A model generated the notes under the pieces. The model saw only the letters and a list, made by a program, of their open reading frames with translations, was not told the DNA's origin and did no database searches. This document shows, piece after piece, positions 47,876 through 59,955 of a stretch of DNA of 64,000 nt (within the stretch, counting starts at the first letter, position 1; the number at the start of each line of letters is the position of its first letter). The stretch is taken from positions 249,083 to 313,082 of the forward strand of contig CAJJDO010000024.1 of assembly GCA_905183005.1 (NCBI GenBank). Direction: 5' to 3'. This DNA is from Paramecium pentaurelia (lineage: Eukaryota > Ciliophora > Oligohymenophorea > Peniculida > Parameciidae). Both the position numbers and the translations under genes were made by a program.

Positions 47876-48244
47876 GAGTTTTGAATTTTAAGATGTATAA
47901 TTAAAATAATGCCATAGTTGTTGTTGATTCTTATATTTAGCTTATTTGATTAAAATAAATTCTTTCTCTAAATCATTGCATTTTTAAATTCATTGAAAAT
48001 ATTGAATAAAACATTTAATTTAGATCAAAGCTATTATTACATAAGTTAGAAATAAACACATATGCAAAAGCGATATCTACACTAATTTAAAGAATGAATT
48101 CACTAGTATTCTTTAAATCAGTGAATATTTAAGTTTGAAAAAAATAATAGTAATTTATTAACATTTAGCACAAATATTATTTATATATCTTAAAATAATT
48201 TTTTTTTTTTTAGTCGAATATACTTAACTATATAAATTTGATAA
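47876..48244. other. intergenic, no gene seen
   Basis: A+T-rich with a poly-T run near 48200 and no sustained frame. Confidence 0.4.
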
Positions 48245-48620
48245 TCATAGTTTTGAATTAATTTTGATAACTTTACAGCTCTATACTTTTAGCTTATTTT
48301 GATGCTTCTCTTAGACAGGACTCAATTCTAAATCTGATAAAGGTTCTACTGGACTATCCTTGGGGCTATCCTTTTTAAATACATTATTACTGAATTCTAG
48401 GGGAATCTGGCTCTTTATTAAAATAATTTATGTATTCTTAATAGGTCATGGCTGATTGTTGCCTTAATCTAATATCCATATTTCGATTTTATATAAATAA
48501 TTATGAACTTTTTATAATGAACACTATTATAAATTCTCAATCTGCAGTACTATTATTATAATAAAGGATGTATTCATAATCAGATTCAAATGTTTATATT
48601 CAATTTATTTGTCTTGAACA
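48245..48620 (-). CDS. 3' part of a small hypothetical gene, start unresolved
   Basis: The last exon is convincing: PKDSPVEPLSDLELSPVQE, then KVIKINSKL and TGA 48247-48245. Introns of 25 bases (near 48390) and 27 bases (near 48545) link it upstream to QQSAMTYQEYINYFNKEPDS and FESDYEYILYYNN. Upstream of about 48600 I could not find a start that joins in frame. Ser-Pro sites suggest phosphorylation. Family unknown. Confidence 0.4.
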
Positions 48621-49150
48621 GTCATTCTAATCTCTAAACATTAAAAGAATAATTAATCAATTATAAGTTCTAGGTAAGGTATAAATATAAAATCAGTTAA
48701 ACGATTAGAAAATATATTCAATTTTATTGATCCTCCTTAAATATTTGTTATTTCAATATAAAATGCCCATTTAAACTAACATGACTAAATTTTATATTAT
48801 GGCCTTAAATTAAATAATCACAATAAGGGTATATAAAAAAAGATTTTAATTTGAGTATTCCTTCAGTTTATTCAATTCATCATAAAGACAGTATTGGATT
48901 ATTTTGAAAGAAATTTTGAATATATAAATATAAATTATTAATTTTTTTTTAATGTTATAAAATATAACATTATTATTCATGTATAATAATCTTTGAATTT
49001 ATCAATTGTGTTGCTTTAACATGTTAATATTATAATAAACACATATGGTATAGTTTATGAAATAAAATATAGATAATAAAATATATTTAAGATAAATAAT
49101 AGTAAATATTATGATTTAAAAAATTGATCACTTTTTGATCGAATAATAAG
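48621..49150. other. intergenic or 5' part of the preceding gene
   Basis: No secure exon. Very A+T-rich sequence; possible upstream exons of the minus-strand gene at 48245-48620 could lie at 48620-48890. Confidence 0.35.
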
Positions 49151-49952
49151 ATGAGACTAGTAATAATAATCATTCTAGGCAAACTTTTATTCTTTTTTGA
49201 AAAGGTGTTCATTCGAAATTCTCATTTTGAATAAGCAGAATGCTACATTAAAACGATCATTTTACTGAATTTAATGGGTTTGGTGAATAGCAACATTAAA
49301 AATTTAGAGAAAAATGTTAATAGTGTTTAGATTAATGCTAAATGAATCCTTATAGATCGAATTATTGCAAACTTACACTCAATAAATCTCTTGAATAAAT
49401 TCACCATATTGATAATTTAAAAAGTAAAGGTGAATATTACGCATAATAGGTGAGTTTTCTAATAAAATGATGAAACATATTACTTGTAAAAAATGAACTA
49501 AAAATATATTATATTTTGTCTAAACTTAAGATATTTTAATTCAGACCCTAAATATAAATAAAAGGCAGCTATATTCAAAATTATGTTGCAGCTATGGATG
49601 CAGTGTGTCATATTAATATCAATAGATAAGTGTATAGTATAGATTTACACCTCAGGCAGAAACAGCATATTTACTATAAGAATTAAAACAATATTTCATT
49701 CTAGTTTATATGGATTAATTAAAATAAAAAATAAGACTAATGACGATTTATTATACCTGGCTATAGATGTTTTGTAAGTGTTCGACTTTCTTAAATGAAT
49801 TAATTATAGAAAGAAATTAAAGATTTGATAAAAAAACAATATTCTAGATATTTATATATTTACCATAAATTAATGGAAATATGTTTAATAGAAGTTATAT
49901 ATTATAAATAAAAAATAATTTTAATAAGTTAAAAGTATATCAGCTATTATGA
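49151..49952 (+). CDS. hypothetical protein, tentative
   Basis: It starts MRLVIIIILGKLLFFFEKVF, which looks like a signal peptide or anchor. The central block YVAAMDAVCHININRQAETA then LLQELKQYFILVYM has real protein composition and depends on a 26-base intron (gtgtata...ctcag). It ends KVYQLL before TGA 49950-49952. Exons between about 49320 and 49560 are not settled. Family unknown. Confidence 0.4.
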
Positions 49953-50208
49953 ATATATAAATTGATTTTAAAGATATATAAATTAAAAATGCTTGATTAG
50001 ATTATTCTAAAAATCTAAAATCAATCATATGAAATATCTAATCTGATTTTATATTTTGAATTAGGATATAATACAATTTTTATATTATTTTTTAATAATT
50101 CATATTATATCATTTTTATAAAAAATTACTTGTATAAAATTTGCGTATTATTTTTATCATCATAACCAACTTAAATAAATCCATTGTAATTATTAATAAA
50201 TAGTAAAT

Positions 50209-51183
50209 ATGATCCGATTATAAATCCATTATAAGACTGAATTTGGTTAGGCATTGTATATTTCAGGGAAATCAAAATATTTGGGACAATGGAATCCTGA
50301 ATAAGCAATTCGAATGATTTGGACATAGGTATATATTTAACTTCATATTTAGAACGATATTTGGATAGCTGAGGTAGCTTATCATATAATGGAATATAAA
50401 TATTTTATTTCTCAGTATGATAAAGTTTAAAAAATATGTTGGGAATCAGGGCCTAACAGAGTTACTAATAAACATTCAATAGATGTGTGGAACCACAGAA
50501 AATTATGTTTTCAATGTGTAAACCCATAGAATTTCGATATTTATATTTCTGGATCGTCAATTTCAATGGGTCAATTTTAGAGAAGAGTCCGAATGAAAAA
50601 TAAGGATGGGATATCGTAATTAAAATTTGTTATCAATATTGATGACTGTTAAATTCAATATTAATATCATATTGTAACCAAAAGTGAGTTTTCTAGTCCA
50701 GTTTATAAAGTGTACTTAAATTGTCAATGTAAACAGTAGTAATATCTAATTTTAGAATAATATTATAAAGATGCTCTACTCATATTCTCAGATGGACTTA
50801 CAAAACTAAAGTAGATGATATTTTAGCTAAATAAAAATATCTGTTATGGTTATGTTCCTTTAGAAAATGAAGATTATTAAGCTTTAAAAAAAGCTAACTT
50901 AAAAACAATAATTGAATTTTGTAATACAAAAGAATAGAGTCTACTTGAACAGCAAACAAAATAAGAAGATATAGTACATTTAATTGTGAATCTCTATCAT
51001 TTCAAATAGGAAAACTTCGCAAAGAGGTTACTCTAACTGATTCAAGTATTAATTCAAAAATATTAAGTAATTAATTAAATATATTATAATTTCTAGTTAC
51101 TCTATATATGCAATAACTCTCTCACTCATTTAAGAAAATACCTATCTGTTTATGAGAAGCTCTCTTTTGGTTCATAAAAATGA
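50209..51183 (+). CDS. CBM20 (starch-binding) domain protein
   Basis: 316 residues after one 24-base intron (gtatata...tttag); the frame closes. The N-terminal 100 residues fit a starch-binding CBM20: IHYKTEFGQALYISGKSKYL then GQWNPEQA, W-I-AEV, and later VWNHRKL. A second strand-rich part (IYISGSSISMGQF, then VINIDDC) may be a second, weaker copy. The end is helical. No catalytic domain is attached, so it probably tethers something to glycogen or amylopectin, as cytosolic CBM20 proteins do. It converges with the SET gene, 58 bases between stops. Confidence 0.78.
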
Positions 51184-51241
51184 AAAAAAAAATAAAATTA
51201 ATTTTAATGATATTACTTTAAATAATCACAAAAATTATAAA

Positions 51242-53415
51242 TCATTTTAAACCGATTAAAGTAGTTTACTTATATTCCCAATACTAAGAGTTGATATCAA
51301 CCCAATTATTTAAATCTTTATTAATTTGATCCCCTTCATTATAATTCAATAGTATCTCTTATTCTGGTTAAATATCTTTAAGAGCATAAATTGCTAATTG
51401 AAATTTTCCTAAAATGAAATTATTAAAATACCTGAAGAAAATATCTGTCTAGTTTTACAATTCATTAAATCTTTACTATTATGATTAATAAATCTACTTT
51501 CATTTCCACAGAATCTACTTTCTAATGTATATTTATCTTCATTTAGTTAATAATTATAAAATGTAAATGTATCATCAAATTAATCTCGAATTTCATCTTC
51601 ATCATCAATAAGTACTTCTCCTATATATAAAATTATTAATTCATCCTTCATTATATAATTTCTTGCGAATACTCCAAGTCCATTACAAACTCCTGATCTT
51701 CCTAATAAAGTAGGTTATACATTGTTAATTAAAATCTGGATGTTCGAACAAATAAAATTTGAAGAAAAACTACAACAATTGCATAATAAAGGATCACATT
51801 CAACATTGTCAATTCTACAAGAACATTTACTATCAATAGAACATCTATCTTTGCAAGTACATCCTTTTAATTTTTTTGAACACCAATCCTACTAACAATC
51901 ACAATATTTTGAACAAAATTAATCACAATTACAATTTTCACATTTGTAATCCTATTTATGACAACATGGAATATATAAATTTGCATTATTAAATGGATAA
52001 TTAATTAAAGCTGCTTTATCTTGATTTTCTTGTATTTATTTTATTGATTATAAATATTATCTTTTAATTTCATCGCAACGTTATCTTGCTTATAAAAATA
52101 TTGACAAACAATCTTTATTATAAATTTAAGCTAATAAACATGGATCTCTATCAATTATTATAGATTAATATTCTTCACTAAATGAACTATTATCAGGTTT
52201 CTTTTTTAATTATTCAAAATTATTATTATTTTTATAACATTTTTCACCACAATTATTTTAGTGATTAGCTTTTAAAATATAATAATACCAAGATAATTTC
52301 TTTTTATCTCTTTTATAATTTAAAATACTACAAAATTCTAAGAGGTTTCTTATTTATGCCAATTTATTAATAAATGTGCATTTACATTTATTTCTGTATT
52401 ATGAACATGAATTACAAATAAATGCTAAATCTTCTAATAGATATTAATTTGTTCTATATGATTTAAATGATAGATTCTAAATTGCAGTTAAATCAAATTG
52501 TTAAATAAGATTTATTTTTTAAAATATAGTTTATTTTACTATTGAAAACTATTTGTTTTATAATTGTAAATAGATTTGTATTAATGAATTTAAATTTATT
52601 TCTATATTTACATTCTTTTTAATTATTTATTTTTATAAGTATTTAGATATTTCATCAAAAGATAATTTTGATATATTTTCTTTTTCAATTATATATAAAT
52701 ATTAAGAATATATTTAAACTAGAATTTAATTAAAATAATCTTACTAAAGTCCATTTGATTAAGTGCATATTTCTTATTAAGCATTATCATTTCATTAATA
52801 CCATCTTAAGATCTCCATAATTCTTTATTCACTTTAAGAATGTCAAGTTTATATTTTTCTCTTAATTCTGAAGTAAAATTATATTTAAAATTTAGATCTT
52901 GTGTTTCTTATCTCTATTTTAGATACACATTTATACTTTTATATTTTGATCTATTTTTAAATAATTTGTATATTAATGTATTAATTATGGCGCAATATTG
53001 TGAATAATAACTTAATTTTCATTTGTTCGATATCCAGCCTATAAATCAGAAAAGGATAATAAATTGACTCCTTTTTTTTAAATACTCAAATCAGAATTCC
53101 ATTAAACTTTAGGATATTTAATTAGTTTAACATTTCTACGATTAACTTTTAAAAACTAATCATAAAGTTAAATTTTACATTTTCAATTTGTGGTTTTAAG
53201 AATTATTTCATCTTTGAAGCTATTTATTCTAGAGTACTATTGTCCTCTATTTAGATTTAGAATAAATCCTCTATATTAACAGAGCTACTCTACTTTAGAT
53301 TATAGTTCCAAAATGAATCAATTTCTTCCAATTTTGCATCAGTTTAAGTATAACATTATAAATTTTATAATTAGCATTATTGGTGCAACTTTTTAGTTTC
53401 CTAATCCTTGTCCAT
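51242..53415 (-). CDS. E(z)-type SET histone methyltransferase
   Basis: About 700 residues from ATG 53415 (MDKDQETKKLHQQC). The C-terminal third has the Cys-rich pre-SET/CXC region (CNCDQFCSKYCDCQQDWC, CTCKDRCSIDSKCSC, CNCC), then SET motifs: GRSGVCNGLGVFARNYI, GEVL, FCGNESRFINHNS, and after a 23-base intron LNYNEG. RFINHNS is the cofactor and lysine-channel motif. This pairing is diagnostic of Enhancer-of-zeste enzymes, which methylate H3K27. In Paramecium related Ezl proteins also act in genome rearrangement; which paralogue this is cannot be told here. The exon sum is one base off. Confidence 0.9.
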
Positions 53416-53713
53416 TCAAAAAATTAGTTTGAAAATTTTAATATTTTGTCTAATATTTAGAGAATTTAGTTTTTAGTTAAAATATTTAGAGTTTGTATGT
53501 TTTATAATTAAATATATAATAAAAAATAAAGCATTTGTAATATGAATCAATTTTTATTATTTATAACTAATTTAATTAATTACTAATTTTACTAGTGTTT
53601 AAAATTCATTAAGTTCTTATTACCATATTTAAATAATGGTTGATGATGATATTTTATTGAATTTGCATAATTATAGAGCAAACATTTATGAAAATATCAG
53701 TAATTATTATTTC

Positions 53714-54239
53714 TCAAAAAAACATTTTACGAGACGGAGTTATTTAGAATTCTTTAGGTAACCCTCTACTAGGACTTTTATAAAATGTAAATTCCATATG
53801 ATTTGGACTTTAAAGTCTAAAATTTGTTTTTGACTGTTAAATATCTCTTTCATGTGGAATATGAAGACTTGTAACTCTTTTGATATCTGTTCTTTCATCA
53901 ATTAACATTTCTATTAATTTATTTTTCTTATCATTCTATTCTTTCAATTTTATGTTCTCTTATAGTAATTAATTAATTATTTTTTCTCTGTCATGATTTT
54001 GTCCATTTTTTAATGAAACTTTATTTGTTAAGCAATTTACTTATATTTAATCTGTAGCATAAGTTAACTGATGTTTACTACTCTAATAACTAATAACCCT
54101 TATAATTGAATACCTTATTTATTTTGCCATTATTTGTACTTGTAAAAATTTCTAATTTTTATATAGTTTTAATATCATGACCTCTACTAGTAGGATGACA
54201 TTTATTAGTTTGAGGAGATGTTATTTTCTTTGCAGACAT
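53714..54239 (-). CDS. small protein with RLPKEF-like C-terminal motif, copy A
   Basis: 164 residues after a 31-base intron; the frame closes. It starts MSAKKITSPQTNKCHPTSRG. A charged helix lies in the middle (EKIINQLLQENIKLKEQND). The end reads MEFTFYKSPSRGLPKEFQIT then PSRKMFF. The block FTFY-x-SP ... LPKEFQI is shared with the next gene upstream, which marks the two as paralogues. Family unknown. Confidence 0.66.
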
Positions 54240-54307
54240 TATATTTTTTTTAAGATTTTGCAATTAAAATTATATTATATATATAATTATTAGATTCATT
54301 GCTTTAC

Positions 54308-54896
54308 TCATATAAAATATTTTTTCTTACTACAAGGTTGAATTTAGAATTCTTTAGGTAATCTAAGTTTATTCTCCTAAGTCTTAGGACTATAAAAAGT
54401 GAACTTATATAAATCATCAATAACTTAGGATGATTTCAATTAAGGCATAAAAGGGAGAGTTTATTTATCCTAATTTGGTTCTGTGTTTATATTCCCTTCT
54501 TTTTTTATTGCATGATAAGTTTTTGAAGATGATACTAATTCTTTTATGGCAATTTACTTTCGAGACTTTATTTGATGGAATTTTATGATATTTTCATTCA
54601 AAAACTTACCAATTAGTTAGGATTATAATGATTTTCCTGCTGTTGAGTTAGTCATTACTAAGAATAATAGAATGCAGTTTACTATTTTATTCTGAATATT
54701 TGACTCTCCTCAAAGTTTATTTTGGTATATAAAAAACATTTTCATCTAATTGTTAATCCAAAATTTGCTGGCTTTAAGTATTCTAATGAGATTTCTTTAA
54801 CTTTAAATTATTTGGAAGCAGTAATTTATTGATAGTTATATTTGACATTGATTCTCTATTATTTCTGACTCTTGTTCCAACAGGTGTTGAGTTCAT
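54308..54896 (-). CDS. small protein with RLPKEF-like C-terminal motif, copy B
   Basis: 187 residues after one 25-base intron (gtaaact...cttag); the frame closes. It starts MNSTPVGTRVRNNRESMSN and ends with KFTFYSPKTQENKLRLPKEF then QIQP. The N-terminal halves of copies A and B differ, and only the C-terminal block is kept, so that block is probably the functional part. It lies 68 bases upstream of copy A on the same strand. Confidence 0.66.
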
Positions 54897-56070
54897 ATGT
54901 GTATTCAGACTTATCTGAATTAAAATAATAAATATAAATTTATAGCTAAATCAATAATAAATTTACTCAATAAATCTTTCTTTTTAATAAGAAATAATAT
55001 TGTTTACTGTTATTTCAATGATTATCTTAACTAAGTTGTAAAATTACTAAAAAATAGCATTCATAAGATTGTAAAACTATGATAATTATACTTAATTAAA
55101 TTGACTTGTTATCAAATACTTATACAATAATAAAAACTCAAATCTACATATATATGACTTACTTAATATAAAATATATCTCTTTTATAAAATTTCATTAT
55201 CATAATAACTATTTAATTGACTACGAGAATAACTTGATATTTTATTAAATAAGCATAATTTTATAGGTATTATATATCTATATGATTTTTGTTATTACTA
55301 ATCTTTTCATATTGTTGTTTATTAAAAAAATAGAAATATTTTCATCTTTATTGGAATAATGTTGATTAGATAGTAATTTATTCCTTCAAATTTATCTCAG
55401 GCAACATTTAGAAAGTTTTAAATCAGGAATTATAAATAATTGCATTTATTTTTCATTTAAAAAGAAAAAATATTCTATGAAAACAATATTAATTTACAAA
55501 GTTTTTTTTTATTACACATAATATTAGAATAATTAACATTTTATTCTAATCAGCCTAGAGTAATTTGATTAAAAACTGAAATATAAAATAATATTGTAAG
55601 TTTATTAATTTTTTAATTGAATCAATATTAAAAAATTATCTACTTTATTCATTAATAGTTTAATTGATTTATCAACATTATTAATTATAATACTATTAAT
55701 TGTTATTAGTGTTAAGAGAAAATTTATATTTCTGTAAAAGTTTGTGAATGAAGGATAAATTAAATTCTTATTGTATTAGAAGACATATTGAAATTATTGT
55801 ATTTCATTGTAAGAAATATCAAAGTTTATTTATTTTTTTTTATTTTAAGAAATGTAATTGTAATTAAAAGTAATAGAAAAATAATAATGATCTATGGATG
55901 AAAATTATGAAGAGAAAATTAGGTTTTAACTCAATAAAGTAGAGATGCCTTGAGTAAAATAAACAGAGAGTTAGAATATATTATATTTGTGATTATAAGT
56001 GTATGAAAGATAATAGATTTAAAATGTATTTGTTATTTTAGTTTAATAAATTTTCTTTGTGAAACTTCAA
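54897..56070. other. intergenic with one tiny possible ORF
   Basis: Mostly A+T-rich. At 55893 an ATG begins MDENYEEKIR, and a 20-base intron leads to DALSKINRELEYIIFVI, ending soon after at TGA. The peptide (about 30 residues) is well composed but too short to be sure, and it might be a 5' exon of the next gene. Confidence 0.35.
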
Positions 56071-57209
56071 ATGAATTGCTAAAATTCTAAATGCAGCAAG
56101 AATATACCTTACAATTCAATATTAAATGGAAATCAAATAACATGTGATAATTGTTCAAATGCAATTTACTGTTCATTGAAATGTCGAGATTTTGATTGGT
56201 AAATAATGATTTCTAATTTGGTAGGGAAGCATACCATTACTTAATGTGTAATGGTTAATTTGAATTAGTTCCTAAAGTGTCTTTAAGTTAATTGAATGAA
56301 GAGATGAATTTGATAGGTTCAGGAAGTTTTGGGTAAGTTTATCTAAAATAACTGAATGGATATAATTTTGCAATAAAAAAAATAAACAAATATATTGGGA
56401 ATAGAGAACTCAAAATTCATAAGTTACTTAAACATAAAAATATAATTTAATTATTTTAATTCTTAGAGAAAGATGATGATTTATTTTTAATATTAGAATA
56501 CGCAAGTATTTAATTTAATAAAAAGTTTAGAATATGGACATTTGACAACAGATATGTAAATAGATCCTAAATAGATAGTAATATAGATGTGTAATTCTTT
56601 ATAATACTTACATTCATAAGGTATAATTCATAGAGACATCAAACCAAGTAATGTGTTAATAGATCACAAGAATAATGTAAAATTATGTGATTTTGGTTTG
56701 GCTACTCATATAGATATCATTAGCAATTTTAGTGGAACATATGAATTTATGGCTCCAGAAATCTTAAGGAACTATCCTTAATCTTATTCTGTTGATATAT
56801 GGAGTTTGGGATGCTTGCTTTATTGGATGCTTGAGAAAAAACCAATAATAACAGGTATGGAATATATAATAAGTTAGGTAATGAAGCAGAAATGATAGAG
56901 TAAATTTTGATGTTTAAAGAACCAATATTTACAATTATAGACCCATTTGCAAAAGACTTAATTAAAAAAATGTTGAATCCTAATCCTAATGAAAGGATAT
57001 CTTTGAAATAGATAATATTACATCCATTTATTAAAAGAGAAGAAGTAAATAAGATGAAGGTAGAAGAGTCTTCAAATTCGTATTCTGATGAAACACAAAC
57101 GAGTTTTCATCCATAATAAATTGTCTCTTAAGAATAAAGTAATAATAAAAATAGAAATGTGTTCTAGAGGATTGCTAGTTTGTTTACTTGTATGGCTAGA
57201 GACAAATGA
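56071..57209 (+). CDS. MYND-like zinc finger fused to protein kinase
   Basis: 354 residues after introns of 26, 25 and 23 bases; the frame closes. The first 60 residues hold paired Cys like a MYND finger: C-x4-C, CDNC, YCSLKCRDFDW, then H and C (HYLMC). The kinase follows with a glycine loop GSGSFGQVYL, FAIKK, HRDIKPSNV, DFGLA, MAPEI, DIWSLGCLLYW and the closing ERISLKQIILHPF. The tail is Ser/Gln-rich. All catalytic residues are present. The finger probably recruits a partner. This is an unusual domain order. Confidence 0.85.
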
Positions 57210-57381
57210 AATAAGATGACTAACTTAATAGAGTTATAAAATATATATATATATATTATGTTATGACATATATAATAAAATTATATAATAATAATTTATA
57301 ATAATAATATGAATTATTCTAGGATATGGGGGTTCTTATATATAAAATCATAATATCAAATATTTTTATAAAAATTTATTT
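57210..57381. promoter_or_regulatory. spacer with short tandem TA repeat
   Basis: Contains an (AT)n run at about 57240-57258 and otherwise A+T-rich sequence; it should carry the promoter of the isocitrate dehydrogenase gene. Confidence 0.4.
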
Positions 57382-58545
57382 ATGAGAAATTGTATTAGAT
57401 CAGCTTTTCGTTAAAATCCTTAACTCAGAGGTGCTTGGTCTTAAAACTATTTATAAAAACCTGGAGAAGGTGCTTTAAAGAATGTTACTTTAATTCCTGG
57501 AGTAGGTATTGGACCTGAAATAACAAGTATTAAAATATAAGTATTTTTAGATAGTGTAAGAACCATCTTTGAAGCATTACATGTTCCAATAAAATTTGAT
57601 GTGTTAGACAATTTCAATTTTGAGAATGATGAATCAAAGAAATAACTAAGAAAAAATGAATGCATTCTTTTAGGTGTGATGACTGAGAAGAATTAAAAGT
57701 ACACTGATAATTACAAATTCTATAAATACTTAGACTTGTATTCTAATATTACATTTGCTTTTTCTTTTGATGGAATAATATAAAGACATAATAATACAGA
57801 CATAGTTGTGATTAGAGAAAATACTGAAGGTAATTATTAAAATAATATATATTGCAGGTGAATACTCAGGTGTGGAACATGAAGTCTATCCAGGAGTGGT
57901 TGAATCAATCAAAGTAACCACAAAATAAGCATCATTAAGAATTGCTGAATATGCATTTGAATTTGCTCATCTTAGTGGTAGAAAAAAGGTTACTGCTGTT
58001 CATAAAGCTAATATAATGAAGCTTGTTGATGGATTATTTTTATAAGCATGTAGAGAAGTTTCATAAAGATACTCATTTATTAAATATGAAGAAATGATTA
58101 TTGATAATTGTTGCATGTAATTGGTTAAAAATCCAACACAATTTGATGTAATGGTTATGCCAAATCTTTATGGATCAATTGTATAAAATGTTGTAGCTGG
58201 TATTACTGGAGGAGTTGGTATGGCTGCAGGAGCCTCTATTGGTAAAGATCATGCTCTCTTTTCTTAAGGTTGTAGACATACAGGAACAGATATAGCAGGT
58301 ATTAAATTAAATATTCTAGGTAAAAATGTTGTGAATCCTTCTGCTATGCTTGTTTCTTCCACTCTTTTATTAAGACATCTAGGTTTACCAAACTTTGCTG
58401 ATTAAATTTGTAGAGCTGTTTAAAATACTATTTAAGTTAAAAATGTAATCAAATTTTAATGTTTTAGATTAAAACTAAAGATATTGGTGGAAATGCTACA
58501 ACAGATTAATTTACAAATGAAGTAATTAAAAGTTTAGGAAAATGA
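57382..58545 (+). CDS. mitochondrial NAD-dependent isocitrate dehydrogenase subunit
   Basis: 370 residues after introns of 28 and 23 bases; the frame closes. The first 25 residues are basic and Ser-rich (MRNCIRSAFRQNP), a likely mitochondrial presequence. The core matches the IDH3/isopropylmalate dehydrogenase family: LIPGVGIGPEIT, VIRENTEGEYSGVEHEVYPG, VTAVHKANIMKLVDGLF and an NLYGSIVQN-type segment. The usual GDGIGPE reads GVGIGPE, and several expected acidic ligands are altered (FDVMVMPNLYGSI lacks the second Asp; TGGVGMA). This suggests a regulatory, non-catalytic subunit. Works in the citric acid cycle. Confidence 0.9.
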
Positions 58546-59455
58546 TATGTATATTTATAATTTAAGTCATCGTATCTATTTGTATTTTCATTTATTAATA
58601 ATAATTTTTAAATTATCTAAATACAATTTCTAAAATTTAATAATTAATCTTCTTATTAATAATTAATTAATTAAATAAAGAGAAATTCAATAATAATATC
58701 ATAAGTGAAGTACAATCTACATTTGAAGAATCCAACTAAATCAATATTTTGGCTAATTCTAGAAATAATTAAATATTATTTTATATTTATTCAATTATTA
58801 ATGAAACTAAATAAATATACTAAAATATCAATAATAGAGTCCATAAAGAACTTATAAATATTAAGATTATTAAATTTTGTCTGTAATTTCAGCCATTCTG
58901 TTGTAATAAAGATGTTAATATAATAAGTTAAAAATAAATGTCAATAATGTTAATTAAAAATTCATTTAAATTATGTAATATGAATCCTCAGTATAAAAAA
59001 GTTAAACATTCTTCTTTGATTATATTACTATTGTATAAATCGTAGAGTTTATATACATAAAATATATCTAATATAATATTAATTTTAAGGAATATAGAAT
59101 AAAAAGTTCTTATAAGTTTATTCTTTTGATAATATAATTCTGACATTATAATAAACTCAGATGAATAAGATTAGTGAATTATAAGAAATATATTATTATT
59201 AAAATAAATGGATGAATAAATAGTATATAAAAAGAAATTTAGAAAGACAGAAATATATATAGAAAACTGAGGCAAAATTAATAGAATCATTTTTAGATTA
59301 GATAAGAGAAAATTGAAGAAGAAATAGGACAAAAACTTAAGAATTTAATTTAAAATAAATTGTTAAAATATTATATATAATAAAGATGAATATATTAGCT
59401 AATTAATATTAACAATAATTTGGGGTTATGACATAGAAAAGACTTATAAAATCAA
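58546..59455. other. intergenic or unresolved upstream exons
   Basis: From ATG 59161 a frame reads MNKISELQEIYYYQNKW and a later one KIEEEIGQKLKNLIQNK, possibly exons of the next gene, but I could not join them. The rest has no protein-like composition. Confidence 0.35.
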
Positions 59456-59857
59456 ATGAATAGTATGATTAAAGAAATAAGTATTAGTTTAAATTAGCTA
59501 TTAAATGAAGAGAAATAGCTAAGGAATGAAACAGAGAGAACAACTACTATATTAATTAACAATACTTATAATCGAGTAATTTTTATAATTGTAATTATTT
59601 TTCCATTGACTAATCAATAATTTAAATATCATTTACATATTTATCCTTAAATTTTACAAATAATATTTAACTATAGACTTTCAATTGATTAAAAATCCAT
59701 GAGTTTATTAATGACAACATTAATATCTATATTGATTTGTATTGATTTTTATCATACAATATTTTTGGGTTAGAATGATTAAAATATAATTCTTATCATT
59801 TTGTTTGGATTATAGGTTTTGAGGGTATATATATAAGTAGAATAGAAACTTTTGTGA
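59456..59857 (+). CDS. small membrane protein, 5' end uncertain
   Basis: A continuous frame of 133 residues from ATG 59456. It begins with a helical region (MIKEISISLNQLLNEEKQLR, then NETERTTTIL). Three hydrophobic stretches follow: VIFIIVIIFPL, LMTTLISILICIDFY and IILIILFGLQVL. The helix-then-membrane order recalls p24 or SNARE-like tails, but the extra spans argue against either. Upstream exons may exist. Part of the openness may be chance, given the rarity of TGA here. Confidence 0.4.
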
Positions 59858-59955
59858 TTATTTAGAATGTTTTCTTTGTTTCAGATATGGGATGCATTTA
59901 TTTTCCATAGCTTGTTTAAATGTTGTAATTTGATAATTAATTATATAATATAAGG

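Noticed and set aside
48446..48448. In-frame TGA suggesting a selenocysteine or reassigned Trp
   Set aside because: The frame was wrong. Splicing 25- and 27-base introns gives a better protein in another frame that avoids this TGA.
59456..59857. p24/emp24 or SNARE assignment
   Set aside because: No GOLD domain or SNARE motif register, and there are extra hydrophobic spans after the first.
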